From positions 19,947 through 83,946 of the forward strand of contig MU130602.1 of the NCBI GenBank assembly GCA_015039465.1: 64,000 nt of DNA, given 5' to 3'. Shown one piece after another: positions 11,711-22,170 of the stretch. The stretch comes from Phlegmacium glaucopus. Taxonomy: Eukaryota; Basidiomycota; Agaricomycetes; Agaricales; Cortinariaceae. Made by a program: the position numbers and the translations under genes. Position 1 is the first letter of the stretch; the number at the start of each line of letters is the position of its first letter. The notes under the pieces are model-generated. The model was not told the DNA's origin, did no database searches, and saw only the letters and a program-made list of their open reading frames with translations.

Positions 11711-13680
11711 GGTTCGCCCTTGTAGCATCAACTAAAACATAATGTAAATCAGCCTGTTAACAACAAACGAAGAAGACATACGTTGTTAGCCATCACGTTG
11801 ACATTTATCCGTCAGATCCTTCCACGTCCCACCAACATTCATGGCCCTGGCTTGACCACCCAACCGACCTTCCGTCCTTACCTTCTCTAGCCACACGAGT
11901 GACTTCATCAGCGAAGACACTCAAAACTCTGTTATTCCAAGATCTCTCCACTGACATCGTCTTCATCAAATCGCCACCAGCAGCGGCTTTAGTCACTTCT
12001 GCGATTGAACGCACTTGATTGGTCAAGATCATGGCCATGAGGTTGACGTTATCAGGAAGGACCTGGAAAAGGTCAACCGCTCAAGACCAGATTACTAGGA
12101 AAAAGAGAACTGAGAATTACCAACCTTCCACATTCCTGAACATCAGGTACAAACGCATGTCCACCCAAGATACCTTCCGTTCCAACTTCCAAACTGACTC
12201 GAGTGACTTCGTTAGCCAATGTGCTCAGCTGAGCGACCATGGAGTTGACAGTCATCTTCAAGTCAAGCATCTCTCCTTGAACATCAACTTACCAAGATTG
12301 CCTAGGGCAACAGCTTTCGTAACTTCTGAGAGGGATCGCACTTAATCCGCCAAATTCGAGGCCATTTTCTGGAGAAGATCATCACAAAATGGAAATGAAA
12401 AGATGGAATGAAGTGACATACGTTGACGTTCCTGGTCAAATCAGCCCAGGTTCCCTGCACACCTTCTCTTGCTTGACCTCCAAATATATCCTACGTTCCG
12501 AGTTTCAATGCTACCCTTGTCACTTCAGAAGCCAATGCTAATAACTGGTCCACCATGGAATTGACGCCCTCGACGGATATCTCAATCAATCTTCTGGGTC
12601 AGATCACCTCTAGCGACGGCGGTCGTGATAACTGCGATTGAACATACATGATCTATAAGAGAGGAACACATTAAATTGACGTATAGAAGGAAAGGTTTTC
12701 ATCAAGACCGTCATGTAAACCGCAAACACATACGTTCCGAACCAAATTCAATCACACCCCTTCCACGTCCGGTACATGTGCTTGACCTCCAAGTTCGCCT
12801 TGTGACTTCCGCCGCCAACGCTCGTAATCTGACAAAACTATCAGTCCGCGTCCAGAGAAAATACGACCATAGCGAACCTAACCACCCATTGACAGTATTC
12901 TTGAGATCTAGAATTTCACCGCGACCATCCACTTCAAATTGTTTAATGAAATCTCCCAGTGCGATTGCCTTGGTCAGTTTTTCTATAGATCGTACCTAGT
13001 GAGAAATAAAATGGTTAGCGGAAAGTATAGATGTATAACGAGTAAGTTGCGAACTAGGGATGTTGTATTTGCTGCCAATAGTTGACTACCACCATCAATT
13101 CTCGCCATGTGCCTTCAACGTTGAGAATGAGAGCTTGTCCGCCAAGTTTTCTGTTCAGCGCGATAAGACCAGAGGTCGCTTGATTAATCGATACGTACCC
13201 TTCAGTTCCGACTTCTTGGGATACACGAGTGGCTTCCTTTGCAAATTGTCCTAATCTGTCCATCTAGAAAGGCCTTAGGACATGAATAAATGAAAAACAA
13301 TAATGAATATACCCTAGTATTGATGAGGTCCTTGAGTTGAACCGTGACCACACCCTGAACGAGGACCGTGATTTTTTGACTAAAATCGGCTCGTGCAACA
13401 GAACCGAGTGACATCCTTACCAGTGGACCTGAGCCTTTAGTAGTTTAAGGTCGAGTCTGGACTGATAGTATCCGGGAGAGTATGAGAGGGCCAGAAACTG
13501 ATCTTTCACAGGTGGGACCATGGGCTTTTGGGGGAGCTGGACTGTGACCAGGACCGTTGGCGATGGGAGTATGAATGGCAGCTACGCCAGCGTGAGCTTG
13601 ATAAAGGTTTCGTGTTTCCGTAAGCGCGAGAGGATATAAGGATCGATTGACGATTGCAGACAGTTGCAGACCAGTCACCG
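11711..13680 (-). pseudogene. Histidine kinase fragment B (HAMP-repeat region), decayed
   Basis: This is the longest of the three inverted fragments. On the minus strand it starts in the N-terminal linker (about 13,670) and retains pieces of the first HAMP repeat ([21 protein letters not shown]) missing from fragment A. It then carries decayed pieces of the following repeats ([36 protein letters not shown]). Frameshifts, stops and internal deletions are scattered throughout. It ends at the same kinase position and joins repeat block L at the same point as fragments A and C. It is more diverged from the intact gene than A or C. It has no H-box, ATPase or receiver. Confidence 0.87.
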
Positions 13681-14411
13681 ATCATGTGATCGCCTCCATC
13701 CCACTACTAGTACTGAATCTCCGTCGTTGGTACTGTCCAAATATATCTGGCAAACTGGTCACCACGTCCAACTTATTTTTTCAACCTCATTCGCCCCTCA
13801 GATTAATTCAGGCCCTCAGGCCTCAGGGCCTGGGGTTGCAGGCGTGACCTTGGACGACTTGCGGAATAAATCGAAAAGGCGGAGGAAAGTCGGGTCTTAC
13901 GACTAATGGAGGTGGCCGTAGGCTGTGAAGAATAAGAGCGTAGCCTCCCAGTGATGCAGGTCCAAGGTAATTAACCTAATATCTCCTCACCGTCCTCTAT
14001 CATCTCACCGCTGAAAACGACCTTCTCCCATATAAATAGGATGTTACAAGTACTACACGCCAGCTAAACTCTCCTTCAAACTCAGACCATTCTTCAGCTC
14101 ATGCCTGCAAGACGATTGTGCGCTACATATACCCAGAATATCGAAAACGGAAAGGTTAGTTCAAACGCACATAGGCACATATACTCACTGTGTTTAATCG
14201 TAGACTCATGTGTGTGATTTTTGCACACAAAAAGACAGCCATAAGAGCTTAGTAGATATTGTCTTCAGATTTCTTCTTCGAATACTTAATTGAGTCAACA
14301 CATTGTCTTCGGTATTTTCCCTTTATTCTTTTACGCTCCCTTATCGTATACCAAGTCATCTAAAGATGTTCGAGTTTAGGGAAGGGTCAGTCCAGTTCAA
14401 AGCAACAATCT
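13681..14411. repeat. Duplicated non-coding segment with block M
   Basis: Block M is recognisable at about 13,690-13,910 (words TACTAGTACTGAATCTC and GGCCTGGGGTTGCAGGCG). A region matching about 2520-2900 and 27,290-27,720 follows. No intact gene is seen. Confidence 0.6.
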
Positions 14412-15047
14412 ATGACAACATTACATCGTCGTCTGCAGCATCTACCCAACATTGTTCATCTTCCCGTATTTATGGGGTCGAGATGGTAGCGGTTGATCAG
14501 GTGTTAATCATCAGAAAAGTGATATTTCAAACGTATCCTAGATTCGACGTTGTTCGCATCCATTGAATAGAGGTGAGCTGCTGTCGAAAAGAAAGAAAAT
14601 GAGTCAATAACTCACCTTTCGTCTACTAGATCCAATGAAACCACCATGTCGACGGTGCCGTCATCTGTGCCACTATATCAACAACAGATGAGGCCTCTTT
14701 CATCGCATCCAAAGCTTCATCAAGATGGAGTCGAGATGATAGTATTAATCAGGTGTTGATCGTCAGAAGAGCGATTTTTAAAACCTACCGTAGATTCGAC
14801 GCTGTCCGAATGCATTGAATAGAGGTGAGCTGATGTCGAAAATTTAAAAAAACGAGTCAATAGCTCACCTTTCGTCTACTACTTAGATCCAATGAAACAA
14901 CCATGTCGTCATCTGTGCTACTATATCAACAAAGGGATTAGGCCTCCTTCATCACATCTAAATGTTCATCAAGTACAGTATGGGCGTTGCCCTCCAACGG
15001 CGTCAACGAACGATTTAGGTTCCGTTCATTGAATCTGTCGTTTTTAT
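14412..15047. repeat. 636-bp direct repeat, left copy (block P)
   Basis: Nearly identical to 19874-20510. The two copies bracket the whole transposon island. Inside is a shorter tandem duplication of a unit containing ATCAGGTGTTRATCRTCAG. The two copies differ at only a few positions by eye. Confidence 0.85.
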
Positions 15048-15058
15048 TCAGAACGATC

Positions 15059-16252
15059 CATCAGCAAAACTCCAACCGTCTGGCACGTCTGGCGCCAGAC
15101 GTGCCAGACACTACCAGACTTCCATATTTGGTATGGCGACATAATGACGCTCCCGATGCCAGAAATATTTTGCTTCCCAGAAGTCATTTCTGACACCATA
15201 TCTTGGTCTGGCAACGTAAACAGATTCTGACTCAGGTTGCCATAACTCTTTCAGTCCGTCATAAGGAACATAGTTTTGCTCAGGTACATGGTCAAAATGA
15301 ATGCATTGGAAGAGGCAGCATAGTAGAGGTAGGCTACATGTGTATAACAACAAATATAATATTGGACATTCCAAATCACCATTGCTAGCCATTGTGTTGA
15401 TGTCAACAGACCCAATAGCCGGTGAAGAAGCCTTGTGGATTCTTTTCTACCCATTCCGAGAGCTTGGCAACAACTGTATAGTGTAGTGAGTCATGGTCCA
15501 AGCAGCCTAAGGTTTACTTACAAAACTGTGCATTTCCTGGTTTGCCACAACTTGAGCGCGCACGCTCGTGCTAGAGTATAAAATGTAATACTCAGAAATT
15601 GGAGAAAAAAATAAAAATTTCGAGACGTACCGCTACAGCACATAGCAACTATGCACCTATGACATAGCCATAAAGCCGCTCATTGTTTAATTCCGCTGTG
15701 CCGGTCCTGGTCTAAACGCTGCCATCATGGCGGTGGTGATAGGGGTAGTCATCGTCGTGGGCATGGTACACTGAGTGTTGGGGTGGTGGGTGTTAATACA
15801 AGGTTAAGAAATAAAGGGTTGAGAGACATGGTCACATACCTGGTCCTATATCACCTTTCTAACCAGTCGTTGGCTCTTGTGGTTGACGCCACTTCGTCAT
15901 GTATTGTAGTAGTAAGATGCGGTGACGGGGCAGTTGGTAGGTGATGGTGGCAAGAGATACCAAGTTACGGAGAAATGTTTGAAATTTTAATGTTGAACAT
16001 CAATCAACAAAGTCACGTGTGTCGGAGTTTGAATGAACTTGCACAAACCAAAAAATTTCGTGTTTTCTGAGGGAAGGAATTTATGACACTGAATTGACTT
16101 TCTGACAGAATGCAAATTCTGAACATTTCTGATATAATTGTGGCTATATAATAATTTTGAGAAAAAATGGGAGAACTGGGATTTCTGGCAGCTAAACCTG
16201 CCAGACATGCCAGACCTACCAGACATGCCAGACGGATGGACTTTTCCTGATG
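15059..16252. mobile_element. TIR element (CATCAG family) in the LINE tail
   Basis: About 30-bp terminal inverted repeats are visible. The left end starts CATCAGCAAAACTCC, and the right end, read in reverse, starts CATCAGGAAAAGTCC. Both continue into CCGTCTGGCAYGTCTGG. The flanks show the dinucleotide TC on both sides. No transposase ORF is seen, so it is non-autonomous. It belongs with the elements at 18067 and 51485. Confidence 0.75.
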
Positions 16253-16532
16253 TCCTCGGATGATCTTGTGTTTGCGTATCAATACTTGGGTAGGACAAGT
16301 CCTTCGTCTTTTAAGTACCCAACTGCGAGCAGTAGGTACGATCCGGTAGAGCAGGCTAAGGGATTAAGTTAGTATGAAGCCGAATGTAGTGCGGGTGTGA
16401 AAGAGGGGGGGTATTTTGTGGGTGCAACTTGATGGGTTGTCTGGTTCTGGGTTGCTGCCGTGATTCTTGAATAGGTGGAGCGCCAACGTGGTATCTGAAA
16501 AAGGAGGCTTTTTATCTCATGTCGACAGGCTA

Positions 16533-17240
16533 CTATGAATCTGCAGGTAGAGGAACATCACCTAGTTTCTTTAGTCGCCCGGTTCTCCCTATGTAGCGTA
16601 GCAATTCCTTGATACGATCCTTGTCCGATAGAATAGCTCTTAGGTTCCTAGAGCGGTTTCCCAATAGGCGATCCAGATCATGTCTTTCGTAATTGTAGGA
16701 CGGGCACTCAAAGAGGAAGTGTATAATTGTTTCTGCGACGTCTTCCTGGCGTTGCCTCCAGCAGGAGTTGCATTTCTTTGAGTCGAATTTACCTATCCGG
16801 TGGAGGTAAGCGTTGAGGGGGAAGTGGTTCGTTCTTAACTGGATGATCAGACTGCTTTGTGAGCGAGTGAGGCCTTCCTGTATCTTTCGGAATTTGTTGA
16901 AGGGGAAGTCCGGGTCTATGTTGTTGAAGTGTTCCTTCCGAGGAGAGATGTTCCACTTTTCTTTCCACTCGGCTTTAAGCTGAAACGTGTACTGGGTTTT
17001 TGCGATGCCAGCGCTGAATGGAAGCGGCTGCTGCAGGGCATGTGGCAGATGCTCCACTGGCGTCGTTGAACCTGCCGCCGCCTTCTTTGCCTCCTCATCT
17101 GCCCGTTCATTCCCCTTCACATTCTCATGCGCCGCTATCCACCTCAACGCGATCCTTTCCGGTGTTCTTGTCGGCTCTGAATGTTCAACGAGAGACTTGG
17201 CTTGTCTAGTGAAATGCTCCACTAAATGAAATTGGGAGAC
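16533..17240 (-). pseudogene. LINE RNase H C-terminal half and Cys/His tail
   Basis: The 229-codon open frame contains the last RNase H motif, WIAAHENVKGNERADEEA, with the catalytic-region His and Asp. It is followed by a tail with CNSCWRQRQ, then HFLFEC with further Cys/His, a usual arrangement in fungal LINE ORF2 C-termini. The stop codon is at 16,533. The N-terminal half of the RNase H lies beyond the solo LTR at 17246-17564, and the reading frame differs by one base across that insertion. The protein is therefore broken. Confidence 0.85.
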
Positions 17241-17245
17241 GACTT

Positions 17246-17564
17246 TGTTGAAATAATCTGCAGCTAGAACAAAAGAAGAGTTGTCTCAACTTTAGGATAA
17301 AGTTTTAGTTTAATATTAATAGTAAGTTACCTAGAACAAAAGAAGAGTTCTAGGTAATTGTTAGCTAACGAGTCATGTAAATAAAACGAGTGTGCTCACG
17401 TCTCAACTTTAGGATAAAGTTGAGACTTGTAGAAAAGAAAAATCCGTGACTAAACGAATGTGATTATGTAATGTATTCTAATACCCGAAATGATAGATGA
17501 TGAAAAAACGATAAGATAAAATACCTGGACAACAATAAACGGGTTATACTCGTATATTTCAACA
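17246..17564 (+). mobile_element. Solo LTR, family 1, inserted in the LINE RNase H
   Basis: Starts TGTTGAAATAATC and ends ATATTTCAACA, with matching TGTTGRA/TTCAACA ends. It is flanked by the 5-bp target duplication GACTT. It includes the hairpin CTCAACTTTAGG/ATAAAGTTGAG and a possible AATAAA signal at about 17,375. Two more copies are at 40469-40987 and 46543-46863. No internal retrotransposon sequence is present, so it arose by LTR-LTR recombination. Confidence 0.92.
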
Positions 17565-17569
17565 GACTT

Positions 17570-18066
17570 ATCCGATTCGATCCCCATAACAACCACAGTG
17601 CCATGAGACCTCCCGCTACCTCTGCATCCCACACTGAGTATTCCTCGTCCGTCCCCAGGCGATGGCGCAGAATCCTTGAGGGCTCATGGATCGTGCCGTC
17701 CCTTGGGTAGTACATGACCGCCGCTCCCCCTACAAATCCATTCTGGCTAGATCCGTCCATGAAGATCTTAATGCTTGCTTTGTCCTTCCATTCGTCCTCT
17801 ATGGATTGCTCCTTACTATCCGCGATGACTATGTCAATAGGTAGTTGATAACCTGGAGGCTTGGATGCTGCTGGGATGTCTTCCAGTGCTGAAGGGTCAA
17901 TCTTGAAGATTCGAAGTAGGTACTGACTGTTAGTTAGATGCTTGGTCGCCGGCCGGCAATGATATTTCATGACCTGTGACGCTACTGGGTTAGTGGGTGG
18001 GAGAGAACATAAGCGGGTTAGGGCCCTATGACAAATCTTTTTGAGTAGTAGATCGATGGGCAGGAG
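17570..18066 (-). pseudogene. LINE ORF2 segment: connection and N-terminal half of RNase H
   Basis: Minus-strand coding sequence from LLPIDLLLKKICHRALTRLC at 18,066 to the solo LTR. The first RNase H aspartate lies in IFMDGSSQNGFVGGAAVMYY, and the second acidic residue in EYSVWDAEVAGG. Upstream it joins the piece at 19,788-19,873 once the TIR element is removed. It is frameshifted before the LTR. Confidence 0.82.
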
Positions 18067-19786
18067 CATCAGCAAACTTGGGGTCAGCTGACCAGCACCG
18101 GACAGCACCAGACAGCACCATAGAACCATAGCAAAGGTTCTTTTGTTTATAGTGCTGTCAAGTGTCACAGTCACACTATCCTGAAATGGCTTGATGCTAT
18201 AGAGCACTATAAGGTGCTATATAGTATGATAGTATATTATATAGGGCTAGGTACTGTTCATAACTAGTCAGTACTAGTCAGTCCTGGTGAGAGGCCTGGT
18301 CTAGACTAATATTCTAATAGTATCACAAATAGAAGGAAATTTAAAAAAAAATCTTATTCAACTAATTACTAAGTAGTCTAAACATTGTATACACTACATC
18401 AAATGAACCCAGTCCAATAAAATAAATTGAGCCGTTTGATAGTCCCATCGTCCTTGATCCTCTCAGGCTTAGTCTTCCTAAGTTCCTATGTTTCTTGGGC
18501 ACGTCAGCATAAGGTAAGTGGGAGGTGGCAGATGAATCTCGCACCTAGGATGGCTGACAGCTTCAGTTTTGGAGCGTTGTATAACAGGGACTGAACTGGA
18601 TGGGAGCTGAGCAGTGGGAGCTAGTGCTACTACTTTCTTAGGCGTGACAACCGGAGCTGGAGGTGGAATGGGGACAGGAGTTGCCAATATTGTGGTATTC
18701 TGGAATATCAAGTGAACGTCAGCAATAAATTCATTGGCGCTGTGATAGCGAGGAGTGTTACTTGCCAGGTCATCGAAAAGGGCCAGCGTCCTTCAACCTT
18801 GTCAGAGAACGGATTGTTGATAAGCAGAAATGATGTTGAGCAGCGCTCAAGGTAGACACTTGTTGAGATGTGGCAGCAGTAGTCAGAGGAGCCGATGTAA
18901 TGGGAGTAGCGGAGGGAGTGGGTTGAGCAGCAGGACTTGCCTGGTGTTGTCGCCGTCTGTTGTTGTTCGTCATCACCCCCATCCTTGTTGGCATCCATCG
19001 TTGAGAATATTCAGCTCGTCCTATGTTGTCCATGAAGGGTCGGCATAGTGTTGACGAGCTGTGTCGTGAGCCTTGAGGTGGTAGGTTGGATACACAAACC
19101 CAGAGGAAGGGTCCAGGCATTGAGGATTGTGAGATTTATCCTAAAAAGAGGCGAGAGGTAGAGTTGAAGCTCGAAGAGTCGAGAATGGTGAGTGAACAAT
19201 ATCCTACCCAACACCAAAGTTGATGGGCGTCAGGGGGAAGAGGCCTGTAATATTTGATGCTGTGATGAGATCAACGCGGATTGGGGTTGAAAATGAGCTG
19301 GTTGAAGCCATGGAAAGCCGTCACGACAGTGTTGTGTTGGCAGTGAGGCCAGTGAGGCCAGCGACTAGGAGACAACCTGGGTCTCGATGTAAGTAAAATT
19401 TGAGTAAAATAAAAATAAAGTACTTACCCCCCCCTGTAATGAGGGGGGCTACTAATTGGTGATGGCGTGGTCCAGTGGGGAACAAAAGTTGAACGTATAA
19501 GTTATATATTTAGTTGTTGCGCACGGACTTTCTTTAGGGCTGGTTTATTTAACTTAACGAAAAATATGTGATGTACTCTAATGTGACAAGTGACGAAGCT
19601 AGACTATGCTGGAGAGCGCTGGTCTGCGCACATGGATCCTATGGAGCTATAATTTACTATAAGTACAGTGACGTGACTGTAGGATACTATAGGAAACTAT
19701 AATTTTGTGTGACACAACTGTAGACTACTATAATTTTGTGTGACGCGACTATGACAAACTATGGGAAATCCCTGAGTTTGCTGATG
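18067..19786. mobile_element. TIR element (CATCAG family) inserted in the LINE
   Basis: The ends are CATCAGCAAACTTGG and, reversed, CATCAGCAAACTCAG. The empty site can be read from the interrupted LINE frame: removing the element and one copy of AG restores a continuous AHAG-LLPID reading. The target duplication is therefore 2 bp. The interior has many TATAG/CTATA words near both ends. Apart from the decayed ORF remnant at 18478-19120 it has no transposase-like ORF. Confidence 0.87.
18478..19120 (-). pseudogene. Captured gene fragment, possibly bromodomain-like
   Basis: Overlapping minus-strand frames inside the TIR element show CLSTIRSLTRLKDAGPF. After a frameshift comes a stretch ending RYHSANEFIADVHLIFQNTT, followed by a Pro-rich linker. 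That wording resembles the last helices of a bromodomain (…DLSTI…Y…EF..DV.LIF.N). The typical Tyr-Asn pair after LIFQN is missing. Upstream lies a Thr/Ser/Gln-rich stretch. It may be a host gene piece captured by the element. The identification is tentative. Confidence 0.35.
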
Positions 19787-19873
19787 AGGCCTGCGTGGGC
19801 GTCCAGGAGGTCCGTAGGCGTCGTCCGTAGAGTTCCTGTGATAGCTAGGGTAGCTATTCGCTGAAGCTTACCA

Positions 19874-20510
19874 ATGACAACCTTACATCGTCGTCTGCAG
19901 CATCTACCCAACATTGTTCATCTTCCCATATTTATGGGGTCGAGATGGTAGCGGTTGATCAGGTGTTAATCATCAGAAAAGTGATATTTCAAACGTATCC
20001 TAGATTCGACGTTGTTCGAATCCATTGAATAGAGGTGAGCTGCTGTCGAAAAGAAAAGAAAATGAGTCAATAACTCACCTTTCGTCTACTAGATCCAATG
20101 AAACCACCGTGTCGACGGTGCCATCATCTGTGCCACTATATCAACAACAGATGAGGCCTCTTTCATCGCATCCAAAGCTTCATCAAGATGGAGTCGAGAT
20201 AATAGTATTAATCAGGTGTTGATCGTCAGAAGAGCGATATTTAAAACCTACCGTAGATTCGACGCTGTCCGAATGCATTGAATAGAGGTGAGCTGATGTC
20301 GAAAATTTTAAAAAACGAGTCAATAGCTCACCTTTCGTCTACTACTTAGATCCAATGAAACAACCTTGTCGTCATCTGTGCTACTATATCAACAACGGGA
20401 TTAGGCCTCCTTCAACACATCTAAATGTTCATCAAGTACAGTATGGGCGTTGCCCTCCAACGGCGTCAACGAACGATTTAGGTTCCGTTCATTGAATCTG
20501 TCGTTTTTAT
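19874..20510. repeat. 636-bp direct repeat, right copy (block P)
   Basis: The partner of 14412-15047. It begins exactly where the 5'-truncated LINE ends and continues into the normal upstream region of membrane gene 3. Confidence 0.85.
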
Positions 20511-20870
20511 GATTCGAGTTGTAACTAGGCGTTGAAATCTAACAGAGGTGAGTTTATGTCAAAAATTGGAAGCCAGTAGTTCACTTGCCGTCGGAGTATC
20601 TCATGGTAATCACTATGATCATCTTTTTGGTGACAGGTTTCAATGATGGAGGCTAGTCTGAGGCCAGGTTTACCTTGGAAAACTCGGTTACCCAAAATAA
20701 GACAAGTTGCATAACCATCTTCTCCTCAAAGTAGTTAGCATGTATACATGGCAATGCGATTCTATCTGATCAAAAATCGGATTATGATTATGACGGCAAC
20801 AGTTTGTTAAGATCATCATGAACTTCAAGCTTTTATCTCAGTCACTGTATTAGATCTAGGATACTAGACT
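20511..20870. other. Upstream region of membrane gene 3
   Basis: Non-coding. Parallel to 3340-3710 and 28260-28600 (shared words TATCTGATAATCAC-like, GATTTCAATGATGG and AAAATCGGATTATGA). It probably contains promoter-proximal sequence copied with the gene. Confidence 0.5.
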
Positions 20871-20920
20871 CTTATATAAGGGTCAGAGATGCGATAGGTC
20901 ATTGCAACAGACACGAAGTC
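20871..20920 (+). promoter_or_regulatory. Core promoter of membrane gene 3
   Basis: CTTATATAAG lies about 45 nt before the start codon. The conserved leader GGTCATTGCAACAGACACGA follows. Confidence 0.58.
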
Positions 20921-22170
20921 ATGAAGCTAACCGTTGGAGACTTTGTCATCATTGGGTTCTGTCTCGCAGGCTTTCTTTACGGTAAGATATTTTCTACAAC
21001 TTTCACGGCACCTGCTAAAGAAGTATAATATTGTCCTGTCCCAGGAGTATATTCTGGCATTTTCGCCATATATTTACAAGACCACTGGACATCGAACAAA
21101 GGCACCGACAAGAGAAATGTCATTTTCTATGCTCTGTGTGCTCTATATATGCTCTCTGTTGTCAACATTGTGGTTGATATAACAAATTTCATGGTTTCAG
21201 TCAGTACCAATTTCATCAGTAACAATAACCATCTTTTTACTCTTTCTGTTTTGCAGAATCCAACGGCAGGCCTCCACATATCTTTTATTCAAGGCGTAGT
21301 ATCAGGTTGCTGCGATTTTATAGCCCAATCTATCCTAGTATTTATAAACTACTTATCCCCAACATTTATTTTATTCATGGAAATCTTAAAGATCTACCGT
21401 TGCTGGATTGTGTGGGGTTGCAATATTCGTGTCGTGATCCTTCCTGCAATCTTGGCATTTGTATTCTTAGGTCAGTCAACCTATCTTATTTGACTGGCCA
21501 ATTTCAATTCATTGTCTCTAGCTATGTGGCTAGCGGCTAGCGGCTCCGAGTACATTTTATCAGACCTACTTGCGCAACTTGTCTGGGGGAATCGGCTTAC
21601 TGTGGCAAGTCTCGCCATGTCCATGACTGTGAATGCGCTGGTGACAGGCTTAATTGTGTGGAAGATCTTCAAAGTGTACCGTGAAGTTAAATCTGCGGAG
21701 TCGGATGACCAAACTTTGCGCGTCACTGGGGGGAGCAAGATTCTGACTGTCATATTCGTGCTAATTGAATCTGGCATGATGTTGTTTGCAATCCAATTGG
21801 CTCGACTGGTGGTTATCACCGTGGTTCTCACTCCTCCAGAGACGGACACTCTCATTGACTCGGACGCTTATGTGATCATCGTTGGTATCCACCAATTGCT
21901 CAATGTGATTACAACATCAGTCATCGCTTCTCATTTTACTAACAACATGGGTCTGTCTAGGGTATAACACCCACAATCATCTTGGTGCGGGTCTCCATGG
22001 GATTGTCGTTCCACGACCAGGAGTCCATGATAGAATCTAGCGTCGGGAGTTTGCGCTTTGCGGATAACAATCCAAATCCAAATCCGGACACGGGGGATGT
22101 CGATATCGTGGATAGAGACGATGATATTCGCCTTCGACTAAGCGATGAAATCCAGATGGTAGATAGATGA
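20921..22170 (+). CDS. Multipass membrane protein, paralogue 3
   Basis: Six exons in the shared pattern give about 330 residues, starting MKLTVGDFVIIGFCLAGF and ending in the acidic tail DEIQMVDR. All family landmarks are present: VYSGIFAIYLQDHW, GCCDFIAQSIL, IYRCWIVWGCNIRVV, MSMTVNALVTGLI, VIFVLIESGMM and GITPTIILVRVSMG. Compared with paralogue 1 it has a longer extracellular-type loop between helices near IVITVVLTPPETDTLIDSD. The last intron is again GTGATT...CTAG. It lies just after the transposon island and its promoter is intact. The function is unknown. Confidence 0.88.

Larger units (their letters stand above)
15048..19873 (-). mobile_element. 5'-truncated LINE (non-LTR retrotransposon) carrying three later insertions
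   Basis: When the inserted elements are removed, minus-strand sequence from 19,873 down to 16,533 reads as the C-terminal part of a LINE ORF2. It starts in the region after the reverse transcriptase (LQRIATLAITGTLRTTPTDL then LDAHAG, at about 19,870-19,788) and continues directly into LLPIDLLLKKICHRALTRLC at 18,066. RNase H and a Cys/His tail follow. The reverse transcriptase itself is absent, the usual result of incomplete reverse transcription. The ORF is frameshifted and cannot be active. The 3' part (16,532-15,048) is non-coding and holds a TIR element. RNase H-bearing LINEs of the Tad type are common in fungi; that clade label is inference. Confidence 0.85.
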
